Part shown: in pieces, positions 48,726 to 60,281 of the stretch
How the letters are laid out: every line of letters begins with the position of its first letter
How positions within the stretch are numbered: position 1 is the stretch's first letter
Source of the DNA: Vicugna pacos
Lineage: Eukaryota > Chordata > Mammalia > Artiodactyla > Camelidae
Direction: 5' to 3'
Assembly (NCBI RefSeq): GCF_048564905.1
Contig: NC_133023.1
Coordinates: 113,258,812 to 113,322,811 of the forward strand
Length of the DNA stretch: 64,000 bases
Made by a program: the position numbers and the translations under genes
The notes under the pieces: model-generated
The model's database searches: none
What the model was told of the DNA's origin: nothing
Seen by the model: the letters and a program-made list of their open reading frames with translations, nothing else

Positions 48726-50480
48726 TAATTTTTCTTTAAAAGCAACATAACAAAAAGCAGACAATTAGACTTTTGCTTTCCAATCCAGCATGTAAGGATC
48801 TTAGAAATCACCATTCTATCCTAACAACAAGTAAAAAGCTGAACAAAGTGAAAAATCAAAAAATCTTAGATTCTTAGAGAAATGAAGTCACAGGGAAAAC
48901 TGCTGCCCCTCGCATTGTAGAGACAGACAGGGGAATGCAGAGAATCACAACTTAGTAGAACAGAAAGCAGCAAGCAGAAATGCCGGTGGGATCCAGTGCT
49001 GGAGCAGGAACATCTGAATTGTAATTGATGAATTGCTGGAGGCTTGTTGTGTAGATGTCTGAGAGTTAAGAACTTCAGGGGGACCCTGTTATGAAAACCC
49101 CCCAGATTTTTGTGAGTTAGGTCTTCACAGTGAATATCAGAGAAAAAAACCTCCTTGTGTTCCCAGTAGGGGAGGGGGAGGTAGCCATTTTAAAATATGC
49201 CCTAGTATTCTGCCCTAATGAGAAATAATTTTACCACAGCCTATCATTCTGGGATTTTAATTACAGCCTAACTTACCTGGGGGAAGTGAAATACCCAACT
49301 CCAGCCCCCACTAGCCATGCTGTGTCACTTAAGTGGGGGAGACTGAGAAGCAGTGGTAAAGTTCATAGTCCAGAGGCACAGGATCACTAAAAGACTGAGA
49401 CCTACCATAGACCTAGAGAAGGCTTTCCCACTCCTCACCACCATATTACTAAAGTCCTAATTTATCACAGTTCCTTTTACCCAGTGTAGCATATCCACCA
49501 TTCAACAAAAACTTACAAGGCATGCTAAAAGGCAAAAAAGCCCCACAGTTCATAGAGACTGAACGAGTAGCAGAACTGGAGTCAGCTATGACAAGAATGT
49601 TGGAAGTATTAGACCAGAAAATTAAAAAAAATTATGATTAATATGATAAAGACCTTAATGTAAAAAGTAGACAACATGCAAGAGCAGATGAATAATGTAA
49701 GCAGAAAGATGGAAATTCTAAGGAAAAAGTCAAGAAGAAATTCTAGAGGTCAAAAACACTGTAATGGAAATGAAGAGTTCCTTTGATAGGCTGGATATGG
49801 TTAAGGAAAAAAGTCTCTGAGACTGAGATTAAGACAACAGAAACTTTCGACACTGAAAAGTAAAAAGAAAAAAAGAGACTGAACAAAAACAGAATAGAAT
49901 ATGCAAGAATTGTGGGACAACTACAAAGGTATAAGATACACATAATGGGAATACAAGAAGAAGAAGAATAAAGAGAAGCAATATTTAAAGCGATAATAAC
50001 TGAGAATTTACCCAAGTTAATGTCAGACACCAAACCACAGATCCAGAGAGCCCAGAGAATACAAAACAGGAAATGTGCTCAAAAACTATTCCTACGCATA
50101 TCATGTTCAAACTTTAAGAAACCAAAGATAAAGAAAAATTATTGAAAGAAATCACAGGAAAAAAATACCTAAAGAGGAGCAAAAAGAATTACAACCAACT
50201 TCTCTTCAGAAACCATGCAAGTGAAAAGAGAGTAGAGTGACATATTTAACGTGTTAACAGAAAAAAAACCCAATCAACATAGAATTCTGTACCCTGTGAA
50301 ATTACGCTTCATTAGTGAAGGAGAAATAAAGACTTTCTCACACAAACAAAAATTAGGGGAATTTGTTGCCAGTAGACCTGCCTTGCAAGAAATAGTAAAA
50401 TAAAATCTTCAGAAAGAAGAAAATGTATATAAGTCAGATCTACATAAAGAAAGGAAAAGCATCAGAGAATGAGTAAGTGA
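48726..50480 (+). mobile_element. Old L1 5' UTR and ORF1 region, antisense to F8
   Basis: Plus-strand L1M 5' sequence: 5' UTR (48726-49550) and ORF1-like region (49560-50400) with coiled-coil and RRM-like codons in broken frames. Together with the preceding block it forms a head-to-head L1 pair. Confidence 0.65.
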
Positions 50481-50499
50481 CGATGACATCTGAACCTTG

Positions 50500-50900
50500 A
50501 CCATGCATGCCGGGGCCCTCTTCCTCACTTTGCCTTTAAAACCCTTTCCCTGAAAATCCTAAAAAAAACAAACAAACAAATAAACAAACAAAAGACCTTT
50601 CCCTGAAAATCCTAAAAAGAAACAAAGTAAAACACGAAAACAAAAAACCTTTCCCTGAAAGCCATTGGGAAGTTTGAGTGTTTTGAGCATGAGCTGCCCA
50701 TTCTCCCTGTTTGCTGCCATGTTGGGCACCTTCCAATAAACACCACTCTTTTCTTGACCACAACCTGGAGTCAATAGATTGGCTTTGCTATGCATCAAGT
50801 GAGAGGACCCAAGTTTGGTTTGGTGAGCCTCAGTAAACCCCAATAAACTCCTGCAATAAACTTTCTGTGCATGTGCGTGCACACACACAATCTCACACAC
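50500..50900 (+). mobile_element. Probable ERV1-type LTR fossil, 3' part
   Basis: The block from about 50690, with TTCCAATAAACACCACTC, a polyadenylation-type signal and AGTGAGAGGACCCAAGTTTG, resembles the R-U5 end of a class I endogenous retroviral LTR. Upstream of it, a motif starting CTTTCCCTGAAA is present three times between 50547 and 50670, separated by A-rich tracts. No internal region follows. An old fossil. Confidence 0.5.
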
Positions 50901-50945
50901 AAGAAAAAAGCAGAAAATCTCTTTTTTAAAAGTTTGTTTGCTTAA

Positions 50946-51452
50946 CTATTTACAATAGCTAAAACATGGAAACAACCTAAATGTCCATTGACAGATGAAC
51001 GGATAAAGAAGATGTGGTGTATATAGAATGGAATACTACTCAGCCATAAAAAGAATGAAATAATGCCATTTGCAGCAACATGGATGGACCTGGAGATCGT
51101 CATTCTAAGTGAAGTAAGCCAGAAAGAGAAAGAAAAATACCATATGAGATCGCTTACATATTGATCTAAAAAAAAGGACGCAGATGAACTTACGCACAAA
51201 ACAGAAAGAGACTCACAAACATAGAGAACAGACTTATGGTTACCAGGGGGTAAAGAGGGTGGGAAGGGATAAATTGGGAATTTGAACATTGCACCGCTTG
51301 GGGAGTGATGGAAATGTTAGCTATCTTGATTGTGCTGGTTGTTTCATGGGTGTAGACATCTATCAAAATTCATCCAATTGTACATCTGAAATAAGTGTAG
51401 TTTACTGTACAGGAATTATACCATAATAAAGGCTTTATAAAAGGCAAAAATA
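50946..51452 (+). mobile_element. L1 3' end with target-site duplication
   Basis: Plus-strand end of ORF2 (block [11 protein letters not shown]-like) and 3' UTR. The flanks are GTTTGTTTGCTTAA (50932-50945) and ATTTGTGTGCTTAA (51453-51466), 12 of 14 matching. Intermediate age. Confidence 0.8.
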
Positions 51453-51466
51453 ATTTGTGTGCTTAA

Positions 51467-52950
51467 ACAGCTATAAAACCATCCAAGGAAGCACAGACAT
51501 TGTCATTACTTGAACAATGTTGGTTGGAAACATTCTTTTTCATCTGATTTGCTTTCAGACAATTCACTGACAGCTATAAATCTGTGGAAATGCTGTCAAC
51601 CCAGGTTAGCAGAGCACTGGTTAGAACGACTGAAAATGTACAATGCAGCAAGGTGCTTTAGAGTGAAAGGGTGGATGTAAGGCTGTAAGACCTTTTTTGT
51701 GAGGTATAGCTTGCCCTCCACCCACCAAAACCACGGAAATGCTGTGGTGAAGCTGGGAAAATGCAAGCAGGTACACATCAGGGTGAAACCATCTGTAGGT
51801 CCCCGAGCTTGTGCCCCTGGAGCCGTGAGAGGGGTGTGGCCCAGAGACGTCAGCTTGAACTAGTTCAGTGCAAAGTAAAACCACACAGGATTGCAGACAG
51901 AGCAGACACGGCTACGTGAGTTTCCAGGAGTCGCGCTCAACGTGAAGTGCAGGGAAGGGCGGAGAGCAGAAAGATGGACACGGATGGACACCGCAGACGG
52001 CCACACACAGAAGGCGGCCTTGCGGGCCCCAGACAATGTCGAAATCCAGGCGGAAAGGATTATCCAAGGAAAGGAGGGCGATTTCCCCTTAAGAAAACAG
52101 AAGCGTTTGGGTGAGCCTTAAATGGTGAGCCTGCACCAGACAGGGTAGCCTCCATGTACATAAAGGAAAGGCTATTGGAAGCACAGGAGAAACTGGCCAA
52201 CCACAGTCCCAGAGGAAGACCTCAACACCCTCGGAGGGATCCAGCGGCAGATGTGCTGAAAACACTCCTTGAAACTGTGTGTCATTTGAGGAGACCTCTC
52301 TCGAGGAGACTGGTTCAGGTAAAGATGAGGCTGACTTCATTCTGGCCTCCCCAACCTCCCTCCCCCAGGACCCTTGCATTTCACTCCATTCCAGGGTTTC
52401 CAGGACGCCTGAGGGAGTGTGTGGAGGGAGCAGCTCTGCCAATCCAAGGCCGTGACAAATGACTTCCCACACTGGCTGAGGGCCAGAGGCCAGTGTCCTG
52501 ATAAGGAAGCTCTTCCAGTAAAAGGAGCTGATTTACTGAGGAAGGAGTGGGGCTGTGCTTGGAGCAGAGGGAACAAGCACATCCGCATTTACTTCGAGTC
52601 GCACGCACAGCCACGTGAGGGGTCCCTGACGACCAATTGCTAGCTTTGCTTACAGCCGCGTCAGCTTGGCGCACTGCGCTACGGGCTCACTCAGGGTGGC
52701 TTTAATTCACAGTGGTGAAGGAAAATCCCCCAGTGAGCCGAATTGTGGCTAATGTTGATTGTTCACTTTGTGTGGAAGGAGAAAGGGCTCACGGTTCAGA
52801 TATACACAGGCTCATGGGCAGCAGAAAATGGCTTGGCTGTGTGTTCAGGGACCTAGAAGGAAAAAGACCGAAAGATCAGGGACAAGGATGTCTGGGGCAA
52901 GACATATTAGTAACTAGTACAAAATAAAAGTATCTTCAGGTCATATGTTA
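51467..52950. other. F8 intron 1, GC-richer unannotated stretch
   Basis: From about 51790 the base composition is richer in G and C than the rest of the introns, with scattered CpGs. I recognise no gene or named repeat. It may be a decayed part of the neighbouring ERVL fossil. Open frames on both strands here overlap heavily and lack support. Confidence 0.45.
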
Positions 52951-54478
52951 ATGCCATCAGAGAGTCTCTACTGTGAAAGAAGCCCGAAACAATATCATGA
53001 CAAAATTATCGACGGTTCACCTCAGCAGCCTCTACACTCACCATCTCAGTGCAGGCAAGATATGAACCAAGTGGCAAGGGTTCCCAATGACGAAGGCTGA
53101 TTTAACTAGCATTGCCCCCCTAAATTCAATCTGCCAGCAACAGAAACCAATCCTGACTTCTCAATTTGTCTGTCAGGGAAACCAGTCAGCTACTTGATGG
53201 CAAATTGACTGTCTTGGACCCCTTCCATTCTAGAAGGGCTAGCGCTTCACTCTTAACAGGAAGAGACCTGGATTCCAGGTCTATGTTACCCTTTCCCGCC
53301 TGCAGGGCCTAACTCAGCACTAGTATCTGACGGTTTAGTTCACTGATGCGGGACTCCATGTAACATCACATCAGACCAAGGACCACTGTACTGCAGAGGA
53401 AGTGCTTGAGTGAGCCCATGACCATGGCATGCATGGGTTTTATCACCTATCACCCCATCCAGAAGCCGCCAGAGACAGCAGTGGAATGACCTCTTAAAGG
53501 CACAGATAAAGCTCCAGCATGGAGGCAGAGCCCAGTGAGGACAGATGTCCAACCTGCAAGGTGCTGTATACGCATCAACTCAGAGATGGTTCTGTGTCCC
53601 CAATAAGAAGAACACATGGGTTTAGGAACCAAACAATGGCAGCAAAAGAACCTCTTTTCCTCAAGACCCAGCTGGGAAGCCTGTGCCGCCCACCACCTAG
53701 GTCCAGTCCCCATTGGGAAAACATAAGTCTCACTGACTCAGAAGCTAAGGGCACCATGTGGGCCTCTGGGGTTACTCAAACCAAAGGAGCAGCAGGCCAG
53801 GACAGGCGCCCCAGGGCACGAGCAGAGAACAAGAGGGAGTGGTCCCACGAGGCGACCAGCAACGGGTCACACCCCCCAGGGCAGCCACACCACCTGGGGG
53901 GCACGGTGCCATGGCGTCTGGGACCTGGAGAAGTTGCCCCCATACAGGTGAGGACGGGGAGGTCGAGGGAGCGGGGCGGACGGGATGGAGAAGGGGGGAC
54001 AGTGGGAAAGAGGGGGAAGGGGAGGAAGTGGGGAGGAAGGAACCTACTCGAACCACAGCCACTTAGGGGAGGGTGCAGCTTTAAGACAACCTTCAGTCTC
54101 TTCAGAGAGCTGCCTGCCCAGGGTCACCCCCAACCCAGAGGGGCCTGGACCTCCCTTTCCTGAACCAGCCCACTGGGCCTTCTGAGGGTAGGCCACGCCC
54201 ATTCCCAGAATAGACCATACCTCTTTCCGGAGCAGGTCACGCCCCCTCCCAGCACAACCAGTGCTTAATGACTGATCAGTATGAAGATACAGGGGCCTCA
54301 GAAGGGTCCTTCCAGCTCCAGAGCTCCTCGGAGGTGGGCCTGCGCTGCAGCCCAGCCTTCCTCTCCGCCCACCCACCCCTGCTTGCCCAGGTGTTGATCC
54401 CAAGAATACTCTAAATAAAATTCCTGCACATTAATTTCCATCTCACTGTCCCTTCTGAGTAACCGAACCCATGATATT
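52951..54478 (+). mobile_element. ERVL-type endogenous retrovirus fossil: pol 3' part and LTR
   Basis: About 52951-53760 resembles the integrase-coding end of an ERVL internal region (ACCATGGCATGCATGGGTTT, AATGACCTCTTAAAGGCACA, TTCTGTGTCCCCAATAAGAA). A GC-rich segment follows, then an LTR-like end at about 54100-54478 (AATAAAATTCCTGCACATTA, TTTCCATCTCACTGTC). It is old, broken in many places and has no paired 5' LTR in view. The 214-codon frame at 53519-54163 lies inside it and is not counted as a gene. F8 intron 1, opposite strand to F8. Confidence 0.7.
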
Positions 54479-55769
54479 AATTCACATTTAAATGTGATCT
54501 GATTTCATTCGTCTCTAGAAATTTCCATGGCACTAACCTTGGCATAGACCTCCATGGTTTTTAGTTATTTAACAACATTATTTGATGTCTATATCATTGG
54601 GTAGACTCCTCCCATCAATCCATTTGTCCCATCTCCTGACCACTTTCAGACTATGCCCTTTCACAGTCATCAACTCGCCCCTAATTTGTTTCTGTCCCCT
54701 TTTCCCATTCCATCTCCTTGATTCTGCTGAGTCTACCCTATTCAGCTTCTCCAAAGTTTTCACTGGTTTCTAACAAGACTCAGACCCACGTCCAGAGACA
54801 GGTATTTTGACATACACTAGCACAGTGCTTTTACTTTAATATTTCTGACTAAAATGAAATTATAAGACACATAAAAAAGTTTACTAGACCAAGCTTAGAA
54901 GAGCAGAGGGAACGAGATCACGTGTACACAGAAACATTTTTTCCTCCCTCTGATGGAAGAGTGGAAACCAACGGCCAGGTAAAAGAACAGGATTCTGAGA
55001 CAGAAAAAGAAGGCCTCGGCCCAAGTGAAGTGGGATGTGATTTATGTCTCAACTTCAGGGTAATTTGCATGATAAGTGACAAAATGTTCTTGGGTTCACA
55101 GGTCTTACTCCTTCCTAACCTTTGTGAGCTTTTTTTGTTTGCTATTTCCCTTGGGATTTGATGTATAAGTCTTGCCAAATATATCTGGCAACAATGTCCT
55201 TGACTTGTACTGTTCTTTCATATTTTACCTAAACCCAGTGGGAAAACCTATTATATTCCCTGACCCTTGTTTAGAAGTTGAGCAGCTGCAGGAATAGATA
55301 ATATAAAACTGAATTTCCCCAGATGTTTATTTCAAACCTTGGCAGAACTTGTCAGGATGTGTCCAGAGTCAGCTTATCCTGTTAATCAGGATCAAAATGA
55401 TCTAGACTATAAAGTGGTGTCATCAAAACAAAAATTCTATCAACTTTTTCCTAGTAAATACATGTGACTGCCCATAAAACAACAGAAAGCTAGATAACAA
55501 ATAAATCATTTTCTTCATTCAATTCAATTTTATTCTCAGACTATTATTCACTATAATAGTCTGAGGCTGCATGCTAGACAAAAGCTACAGTAAAAAGCAC
55601 AATGCATTAAATATAATTATCTCAATATTAATATTTAACAAGACCAACATTAATGGACAAGTGCCTGATGGTTCACTTAGATAGCAGGCTACTGACCATC
55701 TAAGCCTCCACTTCAGGGTCATTAACACTGCACAACTGCAGGTTATATAGATTACAGAAGGACCCCTTC
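54479..55769. other. F8 intron 1, unique-looking stretch
   Basis: No repeat, exon or RNA gene is recognised in this 1.3 kb. Confidence 0.45.
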
Positions 55770-56276
55770 TTCACACCATACACAAAAGTTAATTCAGTGT
55801 ACCAAAGAACTAAATGTAAGAGCTAAAACTATAAAACTCTTAGAAGAAAATACAGGTGTAAATCTTTGTGACTTTAGATTTGGCAATGGCTTTTTAGATA
55901 TGACACCAAAAGCACAAGCAACCAACAGAAAAAAAGGTAAACTGGGCTTCATCAAAATGAAAACAATTGTGCTGAGAGAAAATATTGAAAACAGATACAT
56001 GTGAAAATGTACTTATATCCAGAATATACAAAGAATTCTCAAACCTCAACAATAATAAGACAAACAATTCAATTTTAAAATGGGCTAAAGATCTGAATAA
56101 ACATTTTATTAAAGAAAATACAGGAATGGCCAATTACACATGCAAAGATGCCTAACATCTTTAGTCATCAGAGAAATGCAAATTAAACATACAGTAAGAT
56201 ACATGAGTCATTAAAATGACTAAAATTAAGTACAGGCAACATCAAATATTGTCCACTATGTGTTGCAGCACGTAAA
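55770..56276 (+). mobile_element. Old L1 ORF2 relic
   Basis: Plus-strand late ORF2, diverged (GGATTTGGCAATGGC-like, GACACCAAAAGCACAAGCAA, TGGCCAATTACACATGCAAA). It is interrupted at its right edge by a young L1. Confidence 0.65.
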
Positions 56277-57590
56277 ACAGTGAAGCTAGAACACTTCCTT
56301 AAACCATCCACAAAAATAAACTCAAGATGGATTAAAGACTTAAACATAAGACAAGATACAATAAACCTCCTAGAGGAAAACATAGGCAAAACATTATCTG
56401 ACATACATCTCAAAAATGTTCTCCTAGGACAGCCTACCCAAGCAATAGAAATAAAAGCAAGAATACACAAATGGGACCTAATGAAACTTACAAGCTTCTG
56501 CACAGCGAAGGAAACCATAAGTAAAACAAAAAGACAACCTACAGAATGGGAGGAAATTTTTGCAAATGAAACCGACAAAAGGCTTGATCTCCAGAATATA
56601 TAAGCAGCTCACACGACTTAATAAGAAAAAAAAACAAACAACCCAATCAAAAAATGGGCAGAAGACCTAAACAGGCAATTCTCCAAGGAAGACATACAAA
56701 TGATCAATAGGCACATGAAAAAATGCTCCATATCACTAATTATTGGAGAAATGAAAATCAAAACTATAGTGAGGTATCACCTCACACCAGCCAGAATGGC
56801 CATCATTCGAAAGTCCACAAATGACAAATGCTGGAGAGGCTGTGGAGAAAAGGGAACCCTCCTACACTGCTGGTGGGAATGCAGTTTGGTGCAGCCACTG
56901 TGGAAAACAGTATGGAGATTTCTCAAAAGACTAGGAATAGACTTACCGTATGACTCAGGAATCCCACTCCTGGGCATATATCCAGAAGGAACCCTACTTC
57001 AGGATGACACCTGCACCCCAATGTTCATAGAAGCACTATTTACAATAGACAAGACATGGAGACAGCCTAAATGTCCATCAACAGATGACTGGGTAAAGAA
57101 GAAGTGGTATATTTATACAATGGAATACTACTCTGCCATAAAAACCGACAACATAACGCCATTTGCAGCAACATGGATGCTCCTGGAGAATGTCATTCTA
57201 AGTGAAGTAAGCCAGAAAGAGAAAGAAACATATCATATGAGATTGCTCATATGCGGAATCTAAAAAAACCAAACAAACATAAATACAAAACAGAAATAGA
57301 CTCATAGACATAGAATACAAACTTGTGGTTGCCAAGGGGGTTGGGGGTGGGAAGGAACAGACTGGGATTTCAAAACGTAGAATAGATAAACAAGATTATA
57401 CTGTATAGCACAGGGAAATATATACAAGATCTTGTTGGTAGCTCAAACCAAAAAAAAAAAAGAAGTGAGACAATGAATATATGTATGTTCATGTATAACT
57501 GAAAAATTGTGCTCTATACTGGAATTTGACACAACATTTTAAAATGACTACTACTCAGTAAAAAAAGGTAAAAAAATAGCCACACATTTA
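56277..57590 (+). mobile_element. Young camelid L1, 5'-truncated, largely open ORF2 C-terminus
   Basis: A 1.3 kb L1 3' part. A first open segment (56280-56603) reads KLEHFLKPSTKINSRWIKDL onward. A second (56700-57263, 187 codons) is the ORF2 C-terminus with the cysteine-rich segment [20 protein letters not shown] and [20 protein letters not shown]. The 3' UTR follows to an A-rich tail near 57575. One frame change separates the two segments around 56600. Low divergence marks it as one of the youngest elements here. Confidence 0.9.
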
Positions 57591-58263
57591 TAAAATGCAT
57601 AGGCATAAATGTAAAAATAAATTACTTACATTTATTATATTAATAAAATTAATGTGTAAGATTAATGAAATTCCAATTAGAATCATAACAGGATTTGGAT
57701 CTTTTTAATTGAAAAAAATATTTTAACGTTTTTCCATGGAAGAATAAAATGCCTAAGAAATGTTAAGAAAGATACAAAAAGAGCAGTTGAGGATTGATTT
57801 CACTTACTAGATAACAGAAGATATTTATAGACCCACCGTAATTAAATCAATATGGGATTGGCACAACAAGATAAAAGTAGATAAATGGAACAGCATAATA
57901 AATCCAGAAATAGATACTAATATATATGAGAATTTTATATTATGAATGCTTTTATTCAAATCAGTGGAAAAAGATGTATTATTTGATAAAAGGTGCCATT
58001 GCAATAGGCTATCGGTCTGGATGGAAATAAAACTAGACAGATCCCACTCACATACCATATACAAAAATAATTATCAGATGAATTGAAGCCATAAATGTAA
58101 AAGGCAAAACAGTAAAAAAATCTTGCAAGAAAATCCGGGAGAATACACAAACAACCTTCGTGTGCAGAAAACATTTTTTTAAAGTTTATGTATTTATTTT
58201 ATTGAAGTATAGTCAGTTACAATTTGTCAGTCTCTGGCTTTCAGCATAATGTCCCAGTCAAGC

Positions 58264-58294
<31 letters not shown>

Positions 58295-58970
58295 CACATA
58301 TATTCTCTTTCATACTCTTTTTCAGTAAAGATTAAGACAAGATATTGAATATAGTTTACTGTGCTATACAGAACAAATTTGTTTTTTATTTATTTTTATA
58401 CAGTGGTTATCATTTGCAAATCTCAAAGTCCCAAATTTATCCCTTCCCACCCCCTTTCCTCTGGTAACCACAAAATTGTTTACTATGTCTGTGAGTTGTA
58501 TAAAACATTTTTAACCAACACTGGGAACTCTGAAGATATGAAAGAAAAGAGATGTATTTTACTATAAAACTTAAAAATGTTTTTGGTCAAAGTTATAAAC
58601 ACTGTCAATAGACAAACAACAGGTCTTGGGGAAAATTGCAATATACATTAGTATATGAATGCAGCATCAAAAAGGGTTAACATTTGTAATGATAAAATGT
58701 TTCTCATAATTAAAAAAAGAAAGCGCAAAGAAAAATGAGCAAAACATATGAATAGTAAAATCTTAAAATATAAATAACGTAGCCAACAAGCATTTGGAAA
58801 GATGGTCAACTTCATTAAAAACAAAAAGAATGCAATTAATGTAATGATGCAACATCACTCTATACCTACTAGACTGGCAAAAGTAAAAAAGCAAGATAAA
58901 ACTTATTGCTGATGTGATTGCAGGGAGAAGGGCATCCCTATACGTTGATGGTAGACGTGTTTGAAGAGTT
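57591..58970 (+). mobile_element. Old L1 ORF2 relic, split by a younger L1
   Basis: Diverged plus-strand ORF2 (ATGGGATTGGCACAACAAGA, ATACCATATACAAAAATAAT) at 57591-58178, resuming after 58512. It is interrupted by the L1 tail at 58179-58501. Confidence 0.6.
58179..58501 (-). mobile_element. Young L1 3' end with perfect target-site duplication
   Basis: L1 3' UTR in reverse complement with a (TA)n tract at about 58262-58288. The flanks AAAACATTTTT at 58168-58178 and 58502-58512 are identical over 11 bases. Confidence 0.85.
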
Positions 58971-59079
58971 CTGGCCTTTTTTGGGAAATAAAAAGGAAAT
59001 ATTTCCTTCATTCCAGCAAAGCAGAAAAAAACCAAAAAAGACTAATTACCGTTGTATATGTATTGGGTTTAAATCTTTA

Positions 59080-59570
59080 TAATACACATTTAAAGAAAAC
59101 AAAACACAATTTAAAAGAAATGATGTCAGCATTCAACTCGATAAGCAAAAACTTAGATCAACAAAATGAACCAAAGGAAATTAGGAAGAAGAAATAAATT
59201 AATAAGCATAAAAGTAAAAACTGATAGAACCAAAAGATGGTTTTTGACAAAACCAATAAAACCGAGAAGCTTTCTGGAAATACTATTTTTAAGAGAGTTA
59301 AAGAGAACGTACACAATATAAGAATGGAGATGTAACTACAGACACAAGACAGTTTAACAATATCACAAGATTATCATGTAACTTGATACCAATACATTAT
59401 TAAATCTAGGCATAATAGATTGCTTTCTAGGAAAATATATATAACCAATACTGACCGAAGAAGAGGTAGAAAATCTGAATAAATAAATGATCATAGATAA
59501 TATTGGAAAGATTATTTAACACTACTCTCCCAAAATGTACCAGAACCACAAAAGATGAAAAGCTTCTGAA
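59080..59570 (+). mobile_element. Old L1 ORF2 relic, more 5' portion
   Basis: Plus-strand codons upstream of the reverse-transcriptase core (ATGTCAGCATTCAACTCG, AACCAAAAGATGGTTTTTGA, ACTGACCGAAGAAGAGG). It lies 3' of the later ORF2 block at 57591, so the element is rearranged or two copies are adjacent. Confidence 0.55.
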
Positions 59571-59956
59571 CTAACGGCGAAGAGTACTTACGCCAAAATT
59601 GTGTGTAATATTGACGGCTCTTACTGCTCTTCTCTCTACGGAAACTTGGGGGTAGGCTGAGGGAAGTTTTGTTTTGTCTCTTATGCCCTCACTCTCCTGT
59701 ACCCTCTAGTTTCCAGAGTGGCAGCATGTGGCAAATAGAGGCAGTGGACAAAACAGGAAAAAATATCAATAGATCTATGAAAAGGATTGGCAATTAGCAT
59801 TTGTGCTAATAACATAGATGCCTGCACACCTTACCTGGAAATGCTTTTACAGGGCTTAAGCAGCATCACAGTCACCCTAACCTGATGTCTGCCCCTTCCT
59901 CCATCCAGAGTCACATCTCCGCAATCCCGATGGGTCCCTCTAGCATATGCCTTTAC

Positions 59957-60102
59957 CTGGTGTCCATGTGCAGCTCACTGAGCAGTTCACTTTGCCTATA
60001 GTCCCAGGACAGTTCCACTGCGCCCAGGTAGTATCTTCGGATGGCGCTGAAGCTTAGTGGCAAGAGGCACAGAAAGAAGCAGGTGGGTAGCTCTATTTGC
60101 AT
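59957..60102 (-). CDS. F8: F8 exon 1 coding part: signal peptide and start of A1
   Basis: The start codon is at 60102-60100. Residues 1-19 form the signal peptide (MQIELPTCFFLCLLPLSFS) and maturation is expected before AIRRYYLGAVELSWDY, the conserved start of the A1 domain. The exon codes for 48 codons plus two bases and ends at a GTAAAG donor (59951-59956). It is 146 bases, one codon longer than the 143 I recall for human: the segment after SWDY reads RQSELLSELHMDTR where human has a shorter MQSDLGELPVDAR. From memory, dog also carries the extra residue, so the human form may be the shortened one. The start is fixed by homology and by the absence of any other in-frame ATG upstream in the leader. 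Confidence 0.97.
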
Positions 60103-60281
60103 GGCTCTTATTGTAAGAAAACGTTCAACTGGAGAAATGCAAGATTAATTCTTCTTTAAAATATCTTTGGCTCCCAGGGGAAAAAAAAAAGGAAATTTTT
60201 TTATGATTTGGTGAAAAGTCCCAAAATTTTCGCAAAGAATTTTAGGAAACCTTACTGGTTGGATGTGACAGCAGCATTAGC
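60103..60281 (-). promoter_or_regulatory. F8: F8 5' untranslated leader
   Basis: This stretch aligns by eye over its length with the human F8 leader as I remember it: shared blocks include GGGACTTTTCA, GAGCCAAAGATATTTTA, GAAGAATTAA and TCTCCAGTTGAAC. The likely transcription start is near 60281, where GCTAATGCTG matches the human GCTTAGTGCTG. The leader would be about 180 bases. It contains one short upstream reading frame, ATG at 60277 to TAA at 60242 (11 codons), only about four bases from the predicted cap site, so it may be skipped by ribosomes. The exact start site is inferred from homology. Confidence 0.8.

Larger units (their letters stand above)
1..60281 (-). other. F8: F8 gene span, coagulation factor VIII, 5' part (exons 1-14)
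   Basis: Factor VIII is a secreted plasma glycoprotein. After thrombin activation it is the cofactor of factor IXa in the tenase complex on phospholipid membranes, and it circulates bound to von Willebrand factor. Fourteen exons were placed by reading the encoded protein and matching GT donors and AG acceptors. Their coding lengths are 146, 122, 123, 213, 69, 117, 222, 262, 172, 94, 215, 151, 210 and 2803 bases, 4919 in all, giving about 1640 residues. Domain order is signal peptide (1-19), A1, acidic a1, A2, acidic a2, B (761-1567), then a3 and the first residues of A3. The human precursor is 2351 residues, so the rest of A3, C1 and C2 lie in exons 15-26, off the left edge. FUNDC2 is the divergent upstream neighbour, as in human. 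No exon is broken. Confidence 0.98.

Noticed and set aside
53519-54163. A 214-codon open frame on the plus strand in intron 1
   Set aside because: It lies in the ERVL-like fossil and adjoining GC-rich DNA, where long frames arise by composition. It has no recognisable host domain.
44936-59956. Counterpart of the human int1h inversion repeat in intron 1
   Set aside because: I could not recognise int1h sequence, and its partner copy would lie outside the window, so nothing can be claimed.
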